Shown here: positions 54,773-62,783 of the stretch, piece by piece | How the letters are laid out: the number at the start of each line of letters is the position of its first letter | How positions within the stretch are numbered: position 1 is the stretch's first letter | Source: Rhizobium sp. BK196 | GTDB lineage: Bacteria; Pseudomonadota; Alphaproteobacteria; Rhizobiales; Rhizobiaceae | Length of the DNA: 64,000 bases | Assembly (NCBI RefSeq): GCF_014193255.1 | Contig: NZ_JACHZB010000001.1 | Span: 1,148,018 to 1,212,017 of the forward strand | Reading direction: 5' to 3' | Notes under the pieces: generated by a model | What the model was told of the DNA's origin: nothing | Database searches by the model: none | The model's input: the letters and a program-made list of their open reading frames with translations, nothing else | Made by a program: the position numbers and the translations under genes

Positions 54773-55561
54773 TTAGACCGTCTTCAGCATACCGCCATCG
54801 ACGAAATAGGTAGAGCCGATGCTATAGCTAGACCGGTCGGAGCAGAGGAAGACGAAGAAATTCGCCAACTCCTCCGGCGTGCCGAAACGCTTGGACGAGG
54901 CATGTTCGTCCGCCACGCTCTGCAGATAACCCTCCCAGTCGCCGCCGGTTTCGGCCGTCAGTTGCTTGGCGGTCTTGATCCAGTCAGGCGTCAGGATAAG
55001 GCCGGCATTGACGCAATTGACGCGGATCTTGTCCTTGACGAGCTCGGTGGAGAGCGTCTTGGAAAACATCATCAGCGCCGCCTTGGTGACGTTGTAGATC
55101 GGCTCGTACCACAGCGGCTGCACGGCGCAGATCGAGGCATTGTGAAGGATCACCCCGCCGCCGCGCTTCTTCATCTGCGGCGCAATTCCGCGCGCAAGGC
55201 GCACGGCGGCCATCACATGCAGATCAAAATACGCCTGCCACTTCTCGTCGGGCGCCTCCATGACCGTCTCGTTGGAGCCGGTGCCGGCATTGTTGATGAG
55301 AATATCGGCTCCGCCACGTTCGGCTGCCGCCGCGATGATCGCCTCCGTGCCTTCGACGGTCGCCACATCGCTTTCAACCGCAGTGGCGCTGACACCATAT
55401 TTTGTGGCGATGCGCACAGCTTCAGCATTGAGCCGCTCGCGTCCACGCGCAGATAAAATGAGGTTGGCGCCCTCCGCTGCCAGCCCTTCGGCGATGGCAA
55501 GTCCGATACCGACCGAACCACCGGTGATGACGGCGGTCTTTCCCTTCAATCCCAGATCCAT
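54773..55561 (-). CDS. Short-chain dehydrogenase/reductase
   Basis: A 262-residue classical SDR: TGGSVGIG near residue 14, INNAGTG, catalytic region ILHNASICAVQPLWYEPIYN with YNVTK, and the C-terminal YFVDGGMLKTV. ATG 55561 follows GGGAGGA; the open frame upstream to 55711 is not family-like. It is divergent from the remnant of a TIM-barrel isomerase, suggesting both once belonged to a carbohydrate-catabolism locus. Confidence 0.87.
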   Translation of the reverse strand: MDLGLKGKTAVITGGSVGIGLAIAEGLAAEGANLILSARGRERLNAEAVRIATKYGVSATAVESDVATVEGTEAIIAAAAERGGADILINNAGTGSNETVMEAPDEKWQAYFDLHVMAAVRLARGIAPQMKKRGGGVILHNASICAVQPLWYEPIYNVTKAALMMFSKTLSTELVKDKIRVNCVNAGLILTPDWIKTAKQLTAETGGDWEGYLQSVADEHASSKRFGTPEELANFFVFLCSDRSSYSIGSTYFVDGGMLKTV

Positions 55562-55726
55562 GAAATCCTCCCGAATGCGGCCTGCAGCTCCGGCCGATCC
55601 GCCAACTCTTCCGGCATTGGTTCTGCCCGTCAAGCCGTGGCGGAAAATCATCCGTGCCGTTAGCTGATCCCTCTTGCCGCAGGTCGCGATCTGTCCCATG
55701 CCTGCAGGCATAGTGGAGGAGTTTTC

Positions 55727-56083
55727 ATGCGTCTTTATTCAGCTTGCATTGAATGGCTGTCTGCCGAGGAAGGCGCTCATTTCGCCGATCGCATCCGCCG
55801 CGCCGATGCCGCCGGCCTCAAGGCCGTCGAGTTCAGGCGTCTGACGACAAACCTCGTCGCCGAGCCGATGATCGCTGTTCTCGATACCGTTAAGAGCATT
55901 ATTTCCGCCGTTCTCAATCCCGACCCTCGCGACGGCACATGCTACTCCGACATCGCTTCATCGCTCCAACAAATGCCTGAGGATGTTCCGCCCGCTGCTG
56001 TCCGCCCCAAGGGAAGCGGGCCATTGCCGGCAACGAATCCGAGAGGCGCCCCTTGGCCACCGGTCCCCCCTTGCCTAGATTGA
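55727..56083 (+). pseudogene. Decayed TIM-barrel sugar isomerase (hydroxypyruvate-isomerase-like) remnant
   Basis: The first 40 codons (MRLYSACIEWLSAEEGAHFA and RIRRADAAGLKAVEF) look like the start of a hydroxypyruvate-isomerase-type TIM barrel of about 260 residues. After an apparent internal deletion, VAEPMIAVLDT resembles a segment normally about 20-30 residues further on. The rest of the open frame is proline-rich and unlike the family. The 118-residue frame is thus a truncated and rearranged remnant, unlikely to be functional. Confidence 0.55.
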
Positions 56084-56105
56084 GTTCGAAAGCAGGAGGA
56101 GCGGC

Positions 56106-56576
56106 ATGAGCGACGATCACAAGCATATCGACTGGCGCGAACATGGCGTGAAGGTCATCCCCGGCAATGCGCTTGATCCGAATACGGCGCAGACCCCGGG
56201 CATGAACCGAGCAACCGCCATCGACAACGCGCGTGCCGGCGCCGAAAAGATCTGGGCCGGCACGGTAACGATTAACGCCAACGCCAAGACCGGTGCCCAT
56301 CACCACGGCGATCTCGAAAGCATCATCTACGTGGTGAAAGGCAAGGCCCGTATGCGCTGGGGCGAAAACCTGGAATTCACCGCCGAAGCCGGCCCCGGCG
56401 ATTTCATCTACGTGCCGCCCTTCGTGCCGCATCAGGAAATCAACGCCAACCGCGACGAGACGCTGGAATGCGTAGTCATGCGCTCAGGCCAGGAACCGGT
56501 TGTCGTGAATCTCGATATCGAACCGATCGAGAAACCCGAAGACGTGCCCTGGATCGACCCGATCCATCGGCATTAA
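56106..56576 (+). CDS. Cupin-domain protein
   Basis: A 156-residue small-molecule-binding or enzymatic cupin. Motif 1 is TGAHHHGDLESIIYVVKGKA with metal-binding His residues and Glu. Motif 2 is DFIYVPPFVPHQEIN with the last His. It starts with an AGGAGG leader and is intact, unlike its two flanking remnants. It may be a sugar isomerase-like or regulatory cupin; the substrate is unknown. Confidence 0.85.
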   Translation: MSDDHKHIDWREHGVKVIPGNALDPNTAQTPGMNRATAIDNARAGAEKIWAGTVTINANAKTGAHHHGDLESIIYVVKGKARMRWGENLEFTAEAGPGDFIYVPPFVPHQEINANRDETLECVVMRSGQEPVVVNLDIEPIEKPEDVPWIDPIHRH

Positions 56577-56586
56577 GTGTCAGCTT

Positions 56587-56843
56587 TCAGGCTGCGGCGA
56601 GGATCGCCGCCGCGCCCTTCTCCCCCACCATCATCGTCGCGCATTGATATTACCTGCCGTGATGTTCGGAAAGATCGAGGCATCGACGATCCGCAGCCCA
56701 CTTATCCCATGCACCTTCGGCGACGCATCGACCACCGACGTCGTGGCATCCGGACCCATCGCAGCCGATCCGCAAAGGTGATAGATCGAACCGGAATTGC
56801 CGCGGAAATAGCTGAGCAACTCCTCATCCGTCTGGGCCTATGC
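56587..56843 (-). pseudogene. C-terminal fragment of a GMC oxidoreductase
   Basis: On the minus strand the sequence reads TDEELLSYFRGNSGSIYHLC, then GSAAMGPDATTSVVD, VHGISGLRIVDASIFPNITA and GNINA, which is the conserved C-terminus of choline-dehydrogenase-like GMC flavoproteins. A one-base deletion after GNINA (near 56644) shifts the frame; the other frame continues TMMVGEKGAAAILAAA to a stop at 56587. An in-frame TAG occurs just upstream, and the FAD-binding N-terminal part (about 450 residues) is missing. It is a decayed fragment. Confidence 0.75.
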
Positions 56844-57089
56844 TGAAGGCGGCATTCCAGGCCGGTCTGGCCAAAGCGCACATATTCAACAGCAATGTCC
56901 TAAAAATGTTTTCCCTCCCAAGACTACGCCGTGGCGAAACTATTGTGACAAATAGGTTTATTCGATGCGGCCATCTCAAAATGAGATGGCGGTTTTATTC
57001 CACACGCAGGGAAGCTTCAGAGCTGTTCGTTCAGGAAACCCGACCAGCCGTTCGTATGGCCGGACCAAAACGTAAGTATAGTTATGTCG

Positions 57090-57264
57090 CAGGACGTTTG
57101 GATTTAACCTGTAGTCGTAGCTCGGAACCGACCCGACCATCGATGGTTCCAGGCTGGTGGCATCGCCCCTGCCACCCTCGGGCAGGCGCTCCCCTCCGCC
57201 GAAGCCCCGCGGATCCTCCCATCCGCCAGAGACCGTCCCGCCGCCCGGGACGGTCTTTCCTTTT
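57090..57264 (+). ncRNA. Candidate trans-acting sRNA with CCUCC motifs
   Basis: Hairpin GGAACC/GGTTCC (57124-57150), hairpin GGTGGCA/TGCCACC (57156-57176), then a C-rich, apparently unpaired stretch carrying CCCCTCC (57191-57197) and CCTCCC (57215-57220), closed by a rho-independent terminator (57230-57264). TATAGT at 57077-57082 could be the -10 element. Unpaired CCUCC motifs are typical of alphaproteobacterial sRNAs that mask Shine-Dalgarno sites. The 5' end is a guess. Confidence 0.4.
57230..57264 (+). terminator. Rho-independent terminator without an upstream protein gene
   Basis: AGACCGTCCC/GGGACGGTCT perfect 10-bp stem, 7-nt loop, followed by TTTCCTTTT. The nearest upstream plus-strand gene is the cupin, 650 bp away, so it more likely ends a short transcript. 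Confidence 0.8.
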
Positions 57265-57389
57265 CAAGCGTAGAGACAATTCGCCTAAGCTTCCAACACT
57301 TTGGTATAGTTTTGCGCCAATAAACACGCCGTTAAGGTGGCGCACACCAGCCGGTATGGGTAGAAGACCGGAACCAATAGCGAGGGGGT

Positions 57390-58979
57390 ATGGGACCATC
57401 TATTGTATCGAAACTCGTCAATCGCCGGGGAACGCTCTCGCATGAGATCACGCTTGGCCTGATCGCACTGGTGCTCGGCGCCGCCGTGCTCTATGTCGAT
57501 GCCTTCACGGAGATCGAAAGCGCCATCGCCGTTCTCTATGTCATCGTGCTCCTGCTGTCGGCAGAAATGCTGACGAGAATGGGCACCACGCTCCTGGCCG
57601 TTGTCTGTGCCGCCCTTACCGTCTTTGCCTATTTCTACTCGCATGGTCTCGATGAGGACATTCCAGCCCAGTTGCGACTGGCGGTTTCTCTCGCCGCCAT
57701 CACCATCACCTGCGCCCTCATTCTCCGGAACGAGGCGGCGCGCGCGGGGCTGATCGAAGCCAACCTGCATCTGCGCGACAGCGAAACACGCTATCGCTAC
57801 ATCTTCGAGCACAGCCGTATCGCCCTATGGGAACGGGATTATTCTGCGGTGCGCGCCTTCCTGATGTCCTTGAAAGCCGAAGGCGTGGCCGATCTCAAAG
57901 AATATTACCGCACCAATCCAGGCATTATCGCCACCTGCACAGGCCTCATTCGAACGATCGCCTCCAACGACGCAGCGCTGGAACTGCTCGGCCACGTAGG
58001 TGACGGCCCGCCGGCGCTCACGATGCGGCGCTACATCGCTCCCGATGACGATACCTTTCTGGACCTCATGAATGCCATCTTCTGTGGGGAACGGCATTTC
58101 GAGGGTAAGGGCAATCTGGTCGCGGAAAACGGTGAGACCAGGCTCGTCATCATGAGCATGAGTTTTCCGGAAGATCCCACTGCCTTCAACCGCGTGGTTG
58201 TCGGCATGGTGGATATCACCCAGCGGGAAATGATGCAGAAAGCCATTCGCGAGGCTCAGGATGAACTGGCCCTGGCCTCACGCGCAGCAACCGTCGGCAC
58301 ACTTTCCGCATCGCTCGCCCATGAGCTCAACCAACCGCTCGGCGCCATCGTCGTCAACGCCCAGACGCTGCTCAGATGGTTGAATCGCGAGCCACCGGAC
58401 CTTGCTGCCGTGCGGCGTTCGGCCGAGCGCATCATCCGCGACAGCCAGCGGGCAAGCGAAATCATCCACAATACCCGCTCGATGCTGACACAGACAGATC
58501 GCACGCCCGAACAGGTCGATCTCGAAACGCTGATAGAGGAAACGGGCGCCCTGATGGAGCACGACTTCCAGCGCGACATGGTCGACTTTGACGTGATCCC
58601 GGCCGAAGAGCCGCTCACGGTGAAAGCGATCCGCATCGAACTACAACAGGTGCTCATCAACCTTGTAACCAATGCGGTGCAGGCCATGCGCGAAACGGCT
58701 ATCGACCGGCGCAAGATTCTGATCTCGCTCGCTAGGAAGGATGATATATTCGTCACCCTCTCCGTCAGGGATTTCGGCCCCGGCATCAGCGAGGAGTCCA
58801 TGGCGAAGCTTTTCACCCCTTTCTTCACGACCAAGCCCTCCGGAATGGGCATGGGGCTCTCCATCTGCCGCAGCACACTGGAAGCCAGAGGCGGCCAATT
58901 GATTGCCGGCAATCATCCTGAAGGGGGCGCCATCTTCGAAATGATCATACCTATCGAGGACGACCATGAAAGACACTAG
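57390..58979 (+). CDS. Membrane-bound sensor histidine kinase
   Basis: A 529-residue kinase. Three to four N-terminal membrane helices (about residues 20-112) are followed by a PAS-like domain (about 130-285, ending VVGMVDITQREMMQ). HisKA has SLAHELNQPLGAIVVNAQTL (H about 315). The HATPase has NLVTNAVQAMRE (N box), VRDFGPGI, FFTTKPSGMGMGLSI (F/G2 boxes). It belongs to the FixL/DctB-like group that pairs with FixJ-type regulators. It overlaps the next gene by 14 nt. Confidence 0.92.
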   Translation: MGPSIVSKLVNRRGTLSHEITLGLIALVLGAAVLYVDAFTEIESAIAVLYVIVLLLSAEMLTRMGTTLLAVVCAALTVFAYFYSHGLDEDIPAQLRLAVSLAAITITCALILRNEAARAGLIEANLHLRDSETRYRYIFEHSRIALWERDYSAVRAFLMSLKAEGVADLKEYYRTNPGIIATCTGLIRTIASNDAALELLGHVGDGPPALTMRRYIAPDDDTFLDLMNAIFCGERHFEGKGNLVAENGETRLVIMSMSFPEDPTAFNRVVVGMVDITQREMMQKAIREAQDELALASRAATVGTLSASLAHELNQPLGAIVVNAQTLLRWLNREPPDLAAVRRSAERIIRDSQRASEIIHNTRSMLTQTDRTPEQVDLETLIEETGALMEHDFQRDMVDFDVIPAEEPLTVKAIRIELQQVLINLVTNAVQAMRETAIDRRKILISLARKDDIFVTLSVRDFGPGISEESMAKLFTPFFTTKPSGMGMGLSICRSTLEARGGQLIAGNHPEGGAIFEMIIPIEDDHERH

Positions 58980-59613
58980 CGCCGCATCGAAGGCAGCCTC
59001 GCAGTCCGCATCACCGATCGTCTATGTCGTCGATGACGACGAATCCATCCGCGAGTCGCTTGTCGATCTTTTCCGGTCGGTCCAGATGGACGCCGCCTCC
59101 TTCGCGACCACAACCGCCTTTCTCGATACCGCAGACCTGCGCCGGCCGGGCTGCATCCTCCTCGATGTGCGCCTGCCAGGCCTGAGTGGGTTGGATTTCC
59201 AGCTTCATCTCGAGCGGATCGGCAGCAGGATGCCGATCGTCTTCATGACCGGTTTCGGCGATATTCCGATGAGCGTGCGCGCGATGAAGGCCGGCGCTGT
59301 CGATTTCCTCACCAAGCCTTTCCGTGACCAGGATATCATCGATGCCGTCGGCGTCGCGATCGAAAAGGACATGACCCGCCGACGGGAAATGGCGGCAAGC
59401 GATGCCGTCGCCTCACTTGTCGATACGCTGACACCCCGCGAGCGGGAAGTGATGGCCGCCGTCGTCAAGGGTCTGATGAACAAGCAAATCGCCTATGACC
59501 TCGGCATCAGCGAGATTACTGTGAAGCTGCATCGTGGCAACGTGATGCGCAAGATGCAGGTCCGTTCGGTGGCCGATCTGGTGCGCAAGGCGGAAATGCT
59601 GGAAGGCAGATAG
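58966..59613 (+). CDS. FixJ-type response regulator, receiver plus LuxR HTH
   Basis: A 215-residue partner of the preceding kinase. The receiver has VDDDES, phospho-acceptor Asp in CILLDVRLPGLSG, FMTGFGDIPMSVRAMKAGAV and LTKPFRDQD. The LuxR HTH has LTPREREVMAAVVKGLMNKQ and EITVKLHRGNVMRKMQVRS. The 14-nt overlap with the kinase gene implies coupled translation. Its target genes cannot be seen from the sequence. Confidence 0.93.
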   Translation: MKDTSAASKAASQSASPIVYVVDDDESIRESLVDLFRSVQMDAASFATTTAFLDTADLRRPGCILLDVRLPGLSGLDFQLHLERIGSRMPIVFMTGFGDIPMSVRAMKAGAVDFLTKPFRDQDIIDAVGVAIEKDMTRRREMAASDAVASLVDTLTPREREVMAAVVKGLMNKQIAYDLGISEITVKLHRGNVMRKMQVRSVADLVRKAEMLEGR

Positions 59614-59704
59614 CGAAACCTAGACCCTTGTATGGTACCGCGACACGGTTCCCAGCCATAATATAAGTCAACGGAATGCAAGAATAAGCAAGGCTACCAA
59701 TCTC

Positions 59705-60073
59705 GTGTCACATATATCCACAATCGCGGTCGTCGACGATGACCAAGCCATCCGGGAGGCGCTTGACGATCTGATCCAGTCCTGCGGCTACCAGAGCAAG
59801 CTTTTTGCCTCTGCGGAAGAGTTTCTCGCCTTTGACGACAGGGCGGCAATCGACTGCATGCTGGTCGATGTCAAGATGCCTGGACTTAGCGGCATCGAAC
59901 TGCAGGAGATCCTCAACCGCGAACCTGAAAAGCCGCCGATGATCTTCATGACCTCCTATCGTGATGAGAGGACCCGCATGGCCGCCATTGAAGGCGGTGC
60001 GCTGGCCTTTCTGGGCAAGCCGGTCGAATTCGATTCCCTCATCAACTATCTGGAATTGGCTCTAAAGCCATAA
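59705..60073 (+). CDS. Receiver-only response regulator downstream of the FixJ-type gene
   Basis: A 122-residue single receiver from GTG 59705: VVDDDQAIREALDDLIQSCG, phospho-acceptor Asp in CMLVDVKMPGLSG, FMTSYRDERTRM and FLGKPVEFDSL. All active-site residues are intact. With no output domain it may act as a phosphate sink or diffusible modulator for the kinase 91 nt upstream. Together the three genes form a kinase, DNA-binding regulator and receiver set. Confidence 0.88.
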   Translation: MSHISTIAVVDDDQAIREALDDLIQSCGYQSKLFASAEEFLAFDDRAAIDCMLVDVKMPGLSGIELQEILNREPEKPPMIFMTSYRDERTRMAAIEGGALAFLGKPVEFDSLINYLELALKP

Positions 60074-60120
60074 GGCTTAATCGTGTCGGCTGAGTATTTC
60101 TTTCGCCACCCGATCAATTC

Positions 60121-60144
60121 GAATTATACACTTATGTATAATTC
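60121..60144. promoter_or_regulatory. AT-rich perfect inverted repeat
   Basis: GAATTATACA/TGTATAATTC, 10-bp perfect arms with a 4-nt spacer (CTTA), 48 bp after the receiver gene and 73 bp before the small gene at 60217. There is no T-run, so operator is likelier than terminator. Confidence 0.5.
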
Positions 60145-60216
60145 AGGATGGAAGCATTAAATACTACAGTCAACCTCGAAACATCCAGCACACTGGATAG
60201 AAAAGCGAGGTGAGCT

Positions 60217-60423
60217 ATGATAAAGCTCAAGCGCCCGATTTTTATCAGCGTCGGGAAGAACATACTGATGGACGTGATCTTCTCCAACATCGTGGCCGGG
60301 GCGAATTACAAGTTTCACTGCGCGCTTCTGCGCCTGGGACCGGAGAATCCGATCTACGAATACCAGCCGGTCCGCGTTGCTGCGCCACGCCGCCCGGACG
60401 AAATCGGCCGGAACCATTTCTGA
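60217..60423 (+). CDS. Small protein, function unknown
   Basis: A 68-residue basic protein (MIKLKRPIFISVGKNILMDV start, C-terminal VRVAAPRRPDEIGRNHF) with a well-placed GAGGTGAGCT ribosome-binding site. No domain or signal peptide is recognised. It lies downstream of a 24-nt inverted repeat that could regulate it. Codon usage matches the surroundings. The function is unknown. Confidence 0.5.
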   Translation: MIKLKRPIFISVGKNILMDVIFSNIVAGANYKFHCALLRLGPENPIYEYQPVRVAAPRRPDEIGRNHF

Positions 60424-60609
60424 TCGTCCCCTCTTCTGGCGCTAACCGGGTTCCCTCCCCGCCGGTCAGCGCATTTGCCGATCCATGGCTCTCAGAAAAT
60501 ACGGCAAACGTCCCTCGCAGGCCGCTGACAAGATTTTCGTACCTGCCGTCGATGCCGGACGGGCCGTCGAAGCGCTGCGGCAGCTTTCGACGGCAAGCCG
60601 GATCTGAAA

Positions 60610-61797
60610 TCAGGCCGGCGGCGCGTCGAGCGCGTGCAGAATGCCGCGCAGCTCGGCAAGGCCGCGAAGGCGCCCGATTGCGGGATAGCCGGGCGTGACA
60701 TTCTTCTGCAGGTCGTCGAGCATGCGGTGGCCATGATCCGAGCGGAAGACGATCGACTGGTCGGCGCTGCGGCGGCGGTCTTCGGCAACCAATTCCTTCA
60801 GCACGGCAACCATGTTCACGTCACCTTCGAGATGTGCGCTTTCATGGAAGGTACGTCCGTCGCCTTCGCGGGTCGTGGCGCGGAGGTGCGCGAAGTAGAT
60901 GCGCGAGGCGAAACGCCGCGCAATCGTCGGCAGATCGTTGTCGGCGCGTACGCCGAGGCTGCCGGTGCAATAGCACATGCCGTTTGCGGCCGCCGGCACG
61001 GCATCGAACAGCGCTGCATAATCTTCAGCCGTCGATGCGATGCGCGGCAGGCCGAAAAGCGAGCGCGGCGGATCGTCCGGATGCAACGTCAGCTTTACGC
61101 CACGCGCTTCCGCGACAGGCACGACGGCTTCGAGGAATTCGACGAGATGCTGGCGAAGCTTCTTCGCATCGATGCCTTCATATGCGATGAGCTTTTCGCG
61201 GAATGCCGGAATGGTCAGCGGCTCGGTCGTGGAGCCTGGTAGAGCCGAAGTGATAATGCGAGTAAGCTCGGCGATTTCCGCTTCCGTCATGCTTTCATAG
61301 ACGACTTTCGCCCGTGCCCTATCCTCGTCGGAATATTCGGCTGCAGCGCTCGGCCGCTGCAGAACGAACAATTCGAAGGCGGCAAAACGCTCATGATCGA
61401 AACGCATTGCCGTGGCGCCGGTCGGCGTTACATAGTCGAGATCGGTGCGGGTCCAGTCGACGACGGGCATGAAATTATAGCAAACGATCGGAATGCCACA
61501 GGCGGCGACAGCTTCGAGGCTGGCAATCCAGGCCTCGATTTCGGCTTTCGCTTCCCCGCCCTTGCGCTTAACGGCATCAGGGATCGGGATGCTTTCGACG
61601 ACGCTCCAGGTCAGTTGCGAACGGCCTGCCGGCGTGGTTTCGATCAGCGACTGACGCTCTCGTACTTCCGCCTTGGTCCAGGCGCGGCCGATCGGCACCT
61701 GATGCAGCGACGAAACAATGTTCGTTGCACCTGTCTGGCGCACCTCGTCCAGCGTGACAGGTGCCTCCGGCCCGAACCATCTCCAACCTTGCCGCAT
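60610..61797 (-). CDS. uxuA: Mannonate dehydratase
   Basis: Converts D-mannonate to 2-keto-3-deoxygluconate in hexuronate catabolism. The 395-residue length is full for UxuA. It starts RQGWRWFGPEAPVTLDEVRQ. Typical sequence includes CYNFMPVVDWTRTDL, LTLHPDDPPRSLFGLPRI, CYCTGSLGVRADND and FRSDHGHRMLDDL. ATG 61797 follows GGAGACAGACG. It lies 25 nt downstream of a GntR/FCD regulator gene on the same strand, probably its regulator. Confidence 0.95.
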   Translation of the reverse strand: MRQGWRWFGPEAPVTLDEVRQTGATNIVSSLHQVPIGRAWTKAEVRERQSLIETTPAGRSQLTWSVVESIPIPDAVKRKGGEAKAEIEAWIASLEAVAACGIPIVCYNFMPVVDWTRTDLDYVTPTGATAMRFDHERFAAFELFVLQRPSAAAEYSDEDRARAKVVYESMTEAEIAELTRIITSALPGSTTEPLTIPAFREKLIAYEGIDAKKLRQHLVEFLEAVVPVAEARGVKLTLHPDDPPRSLFGLPRIASTAEDYAALFDAVPAAANGMCYCTGSLGVRADNDLPTIARRFASRIYFAHLRATTREGDGRTFHESAHLEGDVNMVAVLKELVAEDRRRSADQSIVFRSDHGHRMLDDLQKNVTPGYPAIGRLRGLAELRGILHALDAPPA

Positions 61798-61822
61798 TTC
61801 GTCTGTCTCCTCTCTCGTTTTC

Positions 61823-62545
61823 TTAGCAGAAGTAGTCCGGAAACTGCGAGCGCAGCTCCGCCACGTCGGGTATGACGGCGCTTAAGTGATGAACCATGGC
61901 TTCGCGCGCTGCGGCGATATCGTGCGCCGCGATAGCGTCGCGTATCACCATGTGTTCGCGCACGACATTGTCCATGCGCCCGAGTACCGGCAGCGTCAGG
62001 CGCCGCGCCCGGTCGATCTGAACCTTCACGGCCTTGAGAATGGTCCAGATACCGGGATAACCGGCAATCTGCGCGATCGCTTCGTGAAAGGCTTCATCCT
62101 CTTCATGAAAGCCCGAGGCATTGCCGAGGGCTGCATGCGTCTTCTGCCGGGCGATGATCGCATCGAGCCGCGCTATATCGCCCTCCGTGCCAATTTTCGC
62201 GGCCGTCTCGACCGTCGTTCCCTCGAGCGCCTTGCGCACAACGACTGCTTCCGGGATGGCCGAAACGGGCACGCGCGAAACCACCGTGCCGGACTGCGGA
62301 TAGATGTCGACGAGCCCACCTTCGGAGAGTCTCAACAACGCCTCACGCACCGGCGTGCGGCTCACACCGAAATCCTCGGCGATCCGCTTTTCCTGCAACG
62401 CCGTGCCCGGCGGGATTTTCAGCGACACAATATCGGCATGCAGCCGCTCGTGGATCGCCGCCGCCGTCGTCACGCGGCGGATCTTTCCGCCGGCATCGCG
62501 CGGCGCCGGAAAGGCAAGGATTTCAGAGTCGGAGGCCTGCCGCAT
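61823..62545 (-). CDS. GntR-family regulator with FCD domain (UxuR-like)
   Basis: A 240-residue regulator from ATG 62545. The N-terminal winged helix (about 25-90) has AAIHERLHADIVSLKIPPGT and FGVSRTPVREALLRLSEGGL. The FCD ligand domain (about 100-225) has metal-site histidines in EDEAFHEAIAQIAG, NVVREHMVIRDAI and AREAMVHHLS. An upstream in-frame ATG at 62578 sits inside a palindromic operator, so it is disfavoured. It is likely to repress uxuA and the divergent transporter in response to a hexuronate-pathway metabolite. Confidence 0.88.
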   Translation of the reverse strand: MRQASDSEILAFPAPRDAGGKIRRVTTAAAIHERLHADIVSLKIPPGTALQEKRIAEDFGVSRTPVREALLRLSEGGLVDIYPQSGTVVSRVPVSAIPEAVVVRKALEGTTVETAAKIGTEGDIARLDAIIARQKTHAALGNASGFHEEDEAFHEAIAQIAGYPGIWTILKAVKVQIDRARRLTLPVLGRMDNVVREHMVIRDAIAAHDIAAAREAMVHHLSAVIPDVAELRSQFPDYFC

Positions 62546-62576
62546 GCATGATCTCAAGACGTTGACACTTTCGTGC

Positions 62577-62586
62577 ATACTAGTAT
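62577..62586. promoter_or_regulatory. Probable GntR/FCD operator
   Basis: Perfect palindrome ATACTAGTAT between the divergent GntR gene and the transporter gene. Sites of the form TATAC-TAGTATA are typical for FCD-type GntR regulators. This would allow control of both directions. Confidence 0.6.
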
Positions 62587-62783
62587 ATCAATTGAATTCT
62601 GTTGCCAAGCCATGCCGCGGAGGAGAACGCCGGCATGGCGCTGCACCCGGAGGAACGCTTCGAGCTGCGAGCATTCGGATGCGCCGGAAAACCGGGGCAT
62701 CGAGGCATGAGACGTGCATCGCGATGCAAACGAGCGGCGCTCGGGGCAAAGGCCGGCACCGCGCAAAGGAGGAGGAGGACGGA

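Larger units (their letters stand above)
56844..57389. other. Intergenic region before the histidine kinase, with candidate sRNA
   Basis: About 550 bp. No supported protein gene. The right half (57090-57264) looks like a small-RNA unit with three hairpins and a terminator; the left half is featureless remnant sequence next to the GMC fragment. Confidence 0.45.

Noticed and set aside
60485..60607. 40-residue plus-strand peptide between the small gene and uxuA
   Set aside because: No ribosome-binding site and no recognisable sequence; insufficient support.
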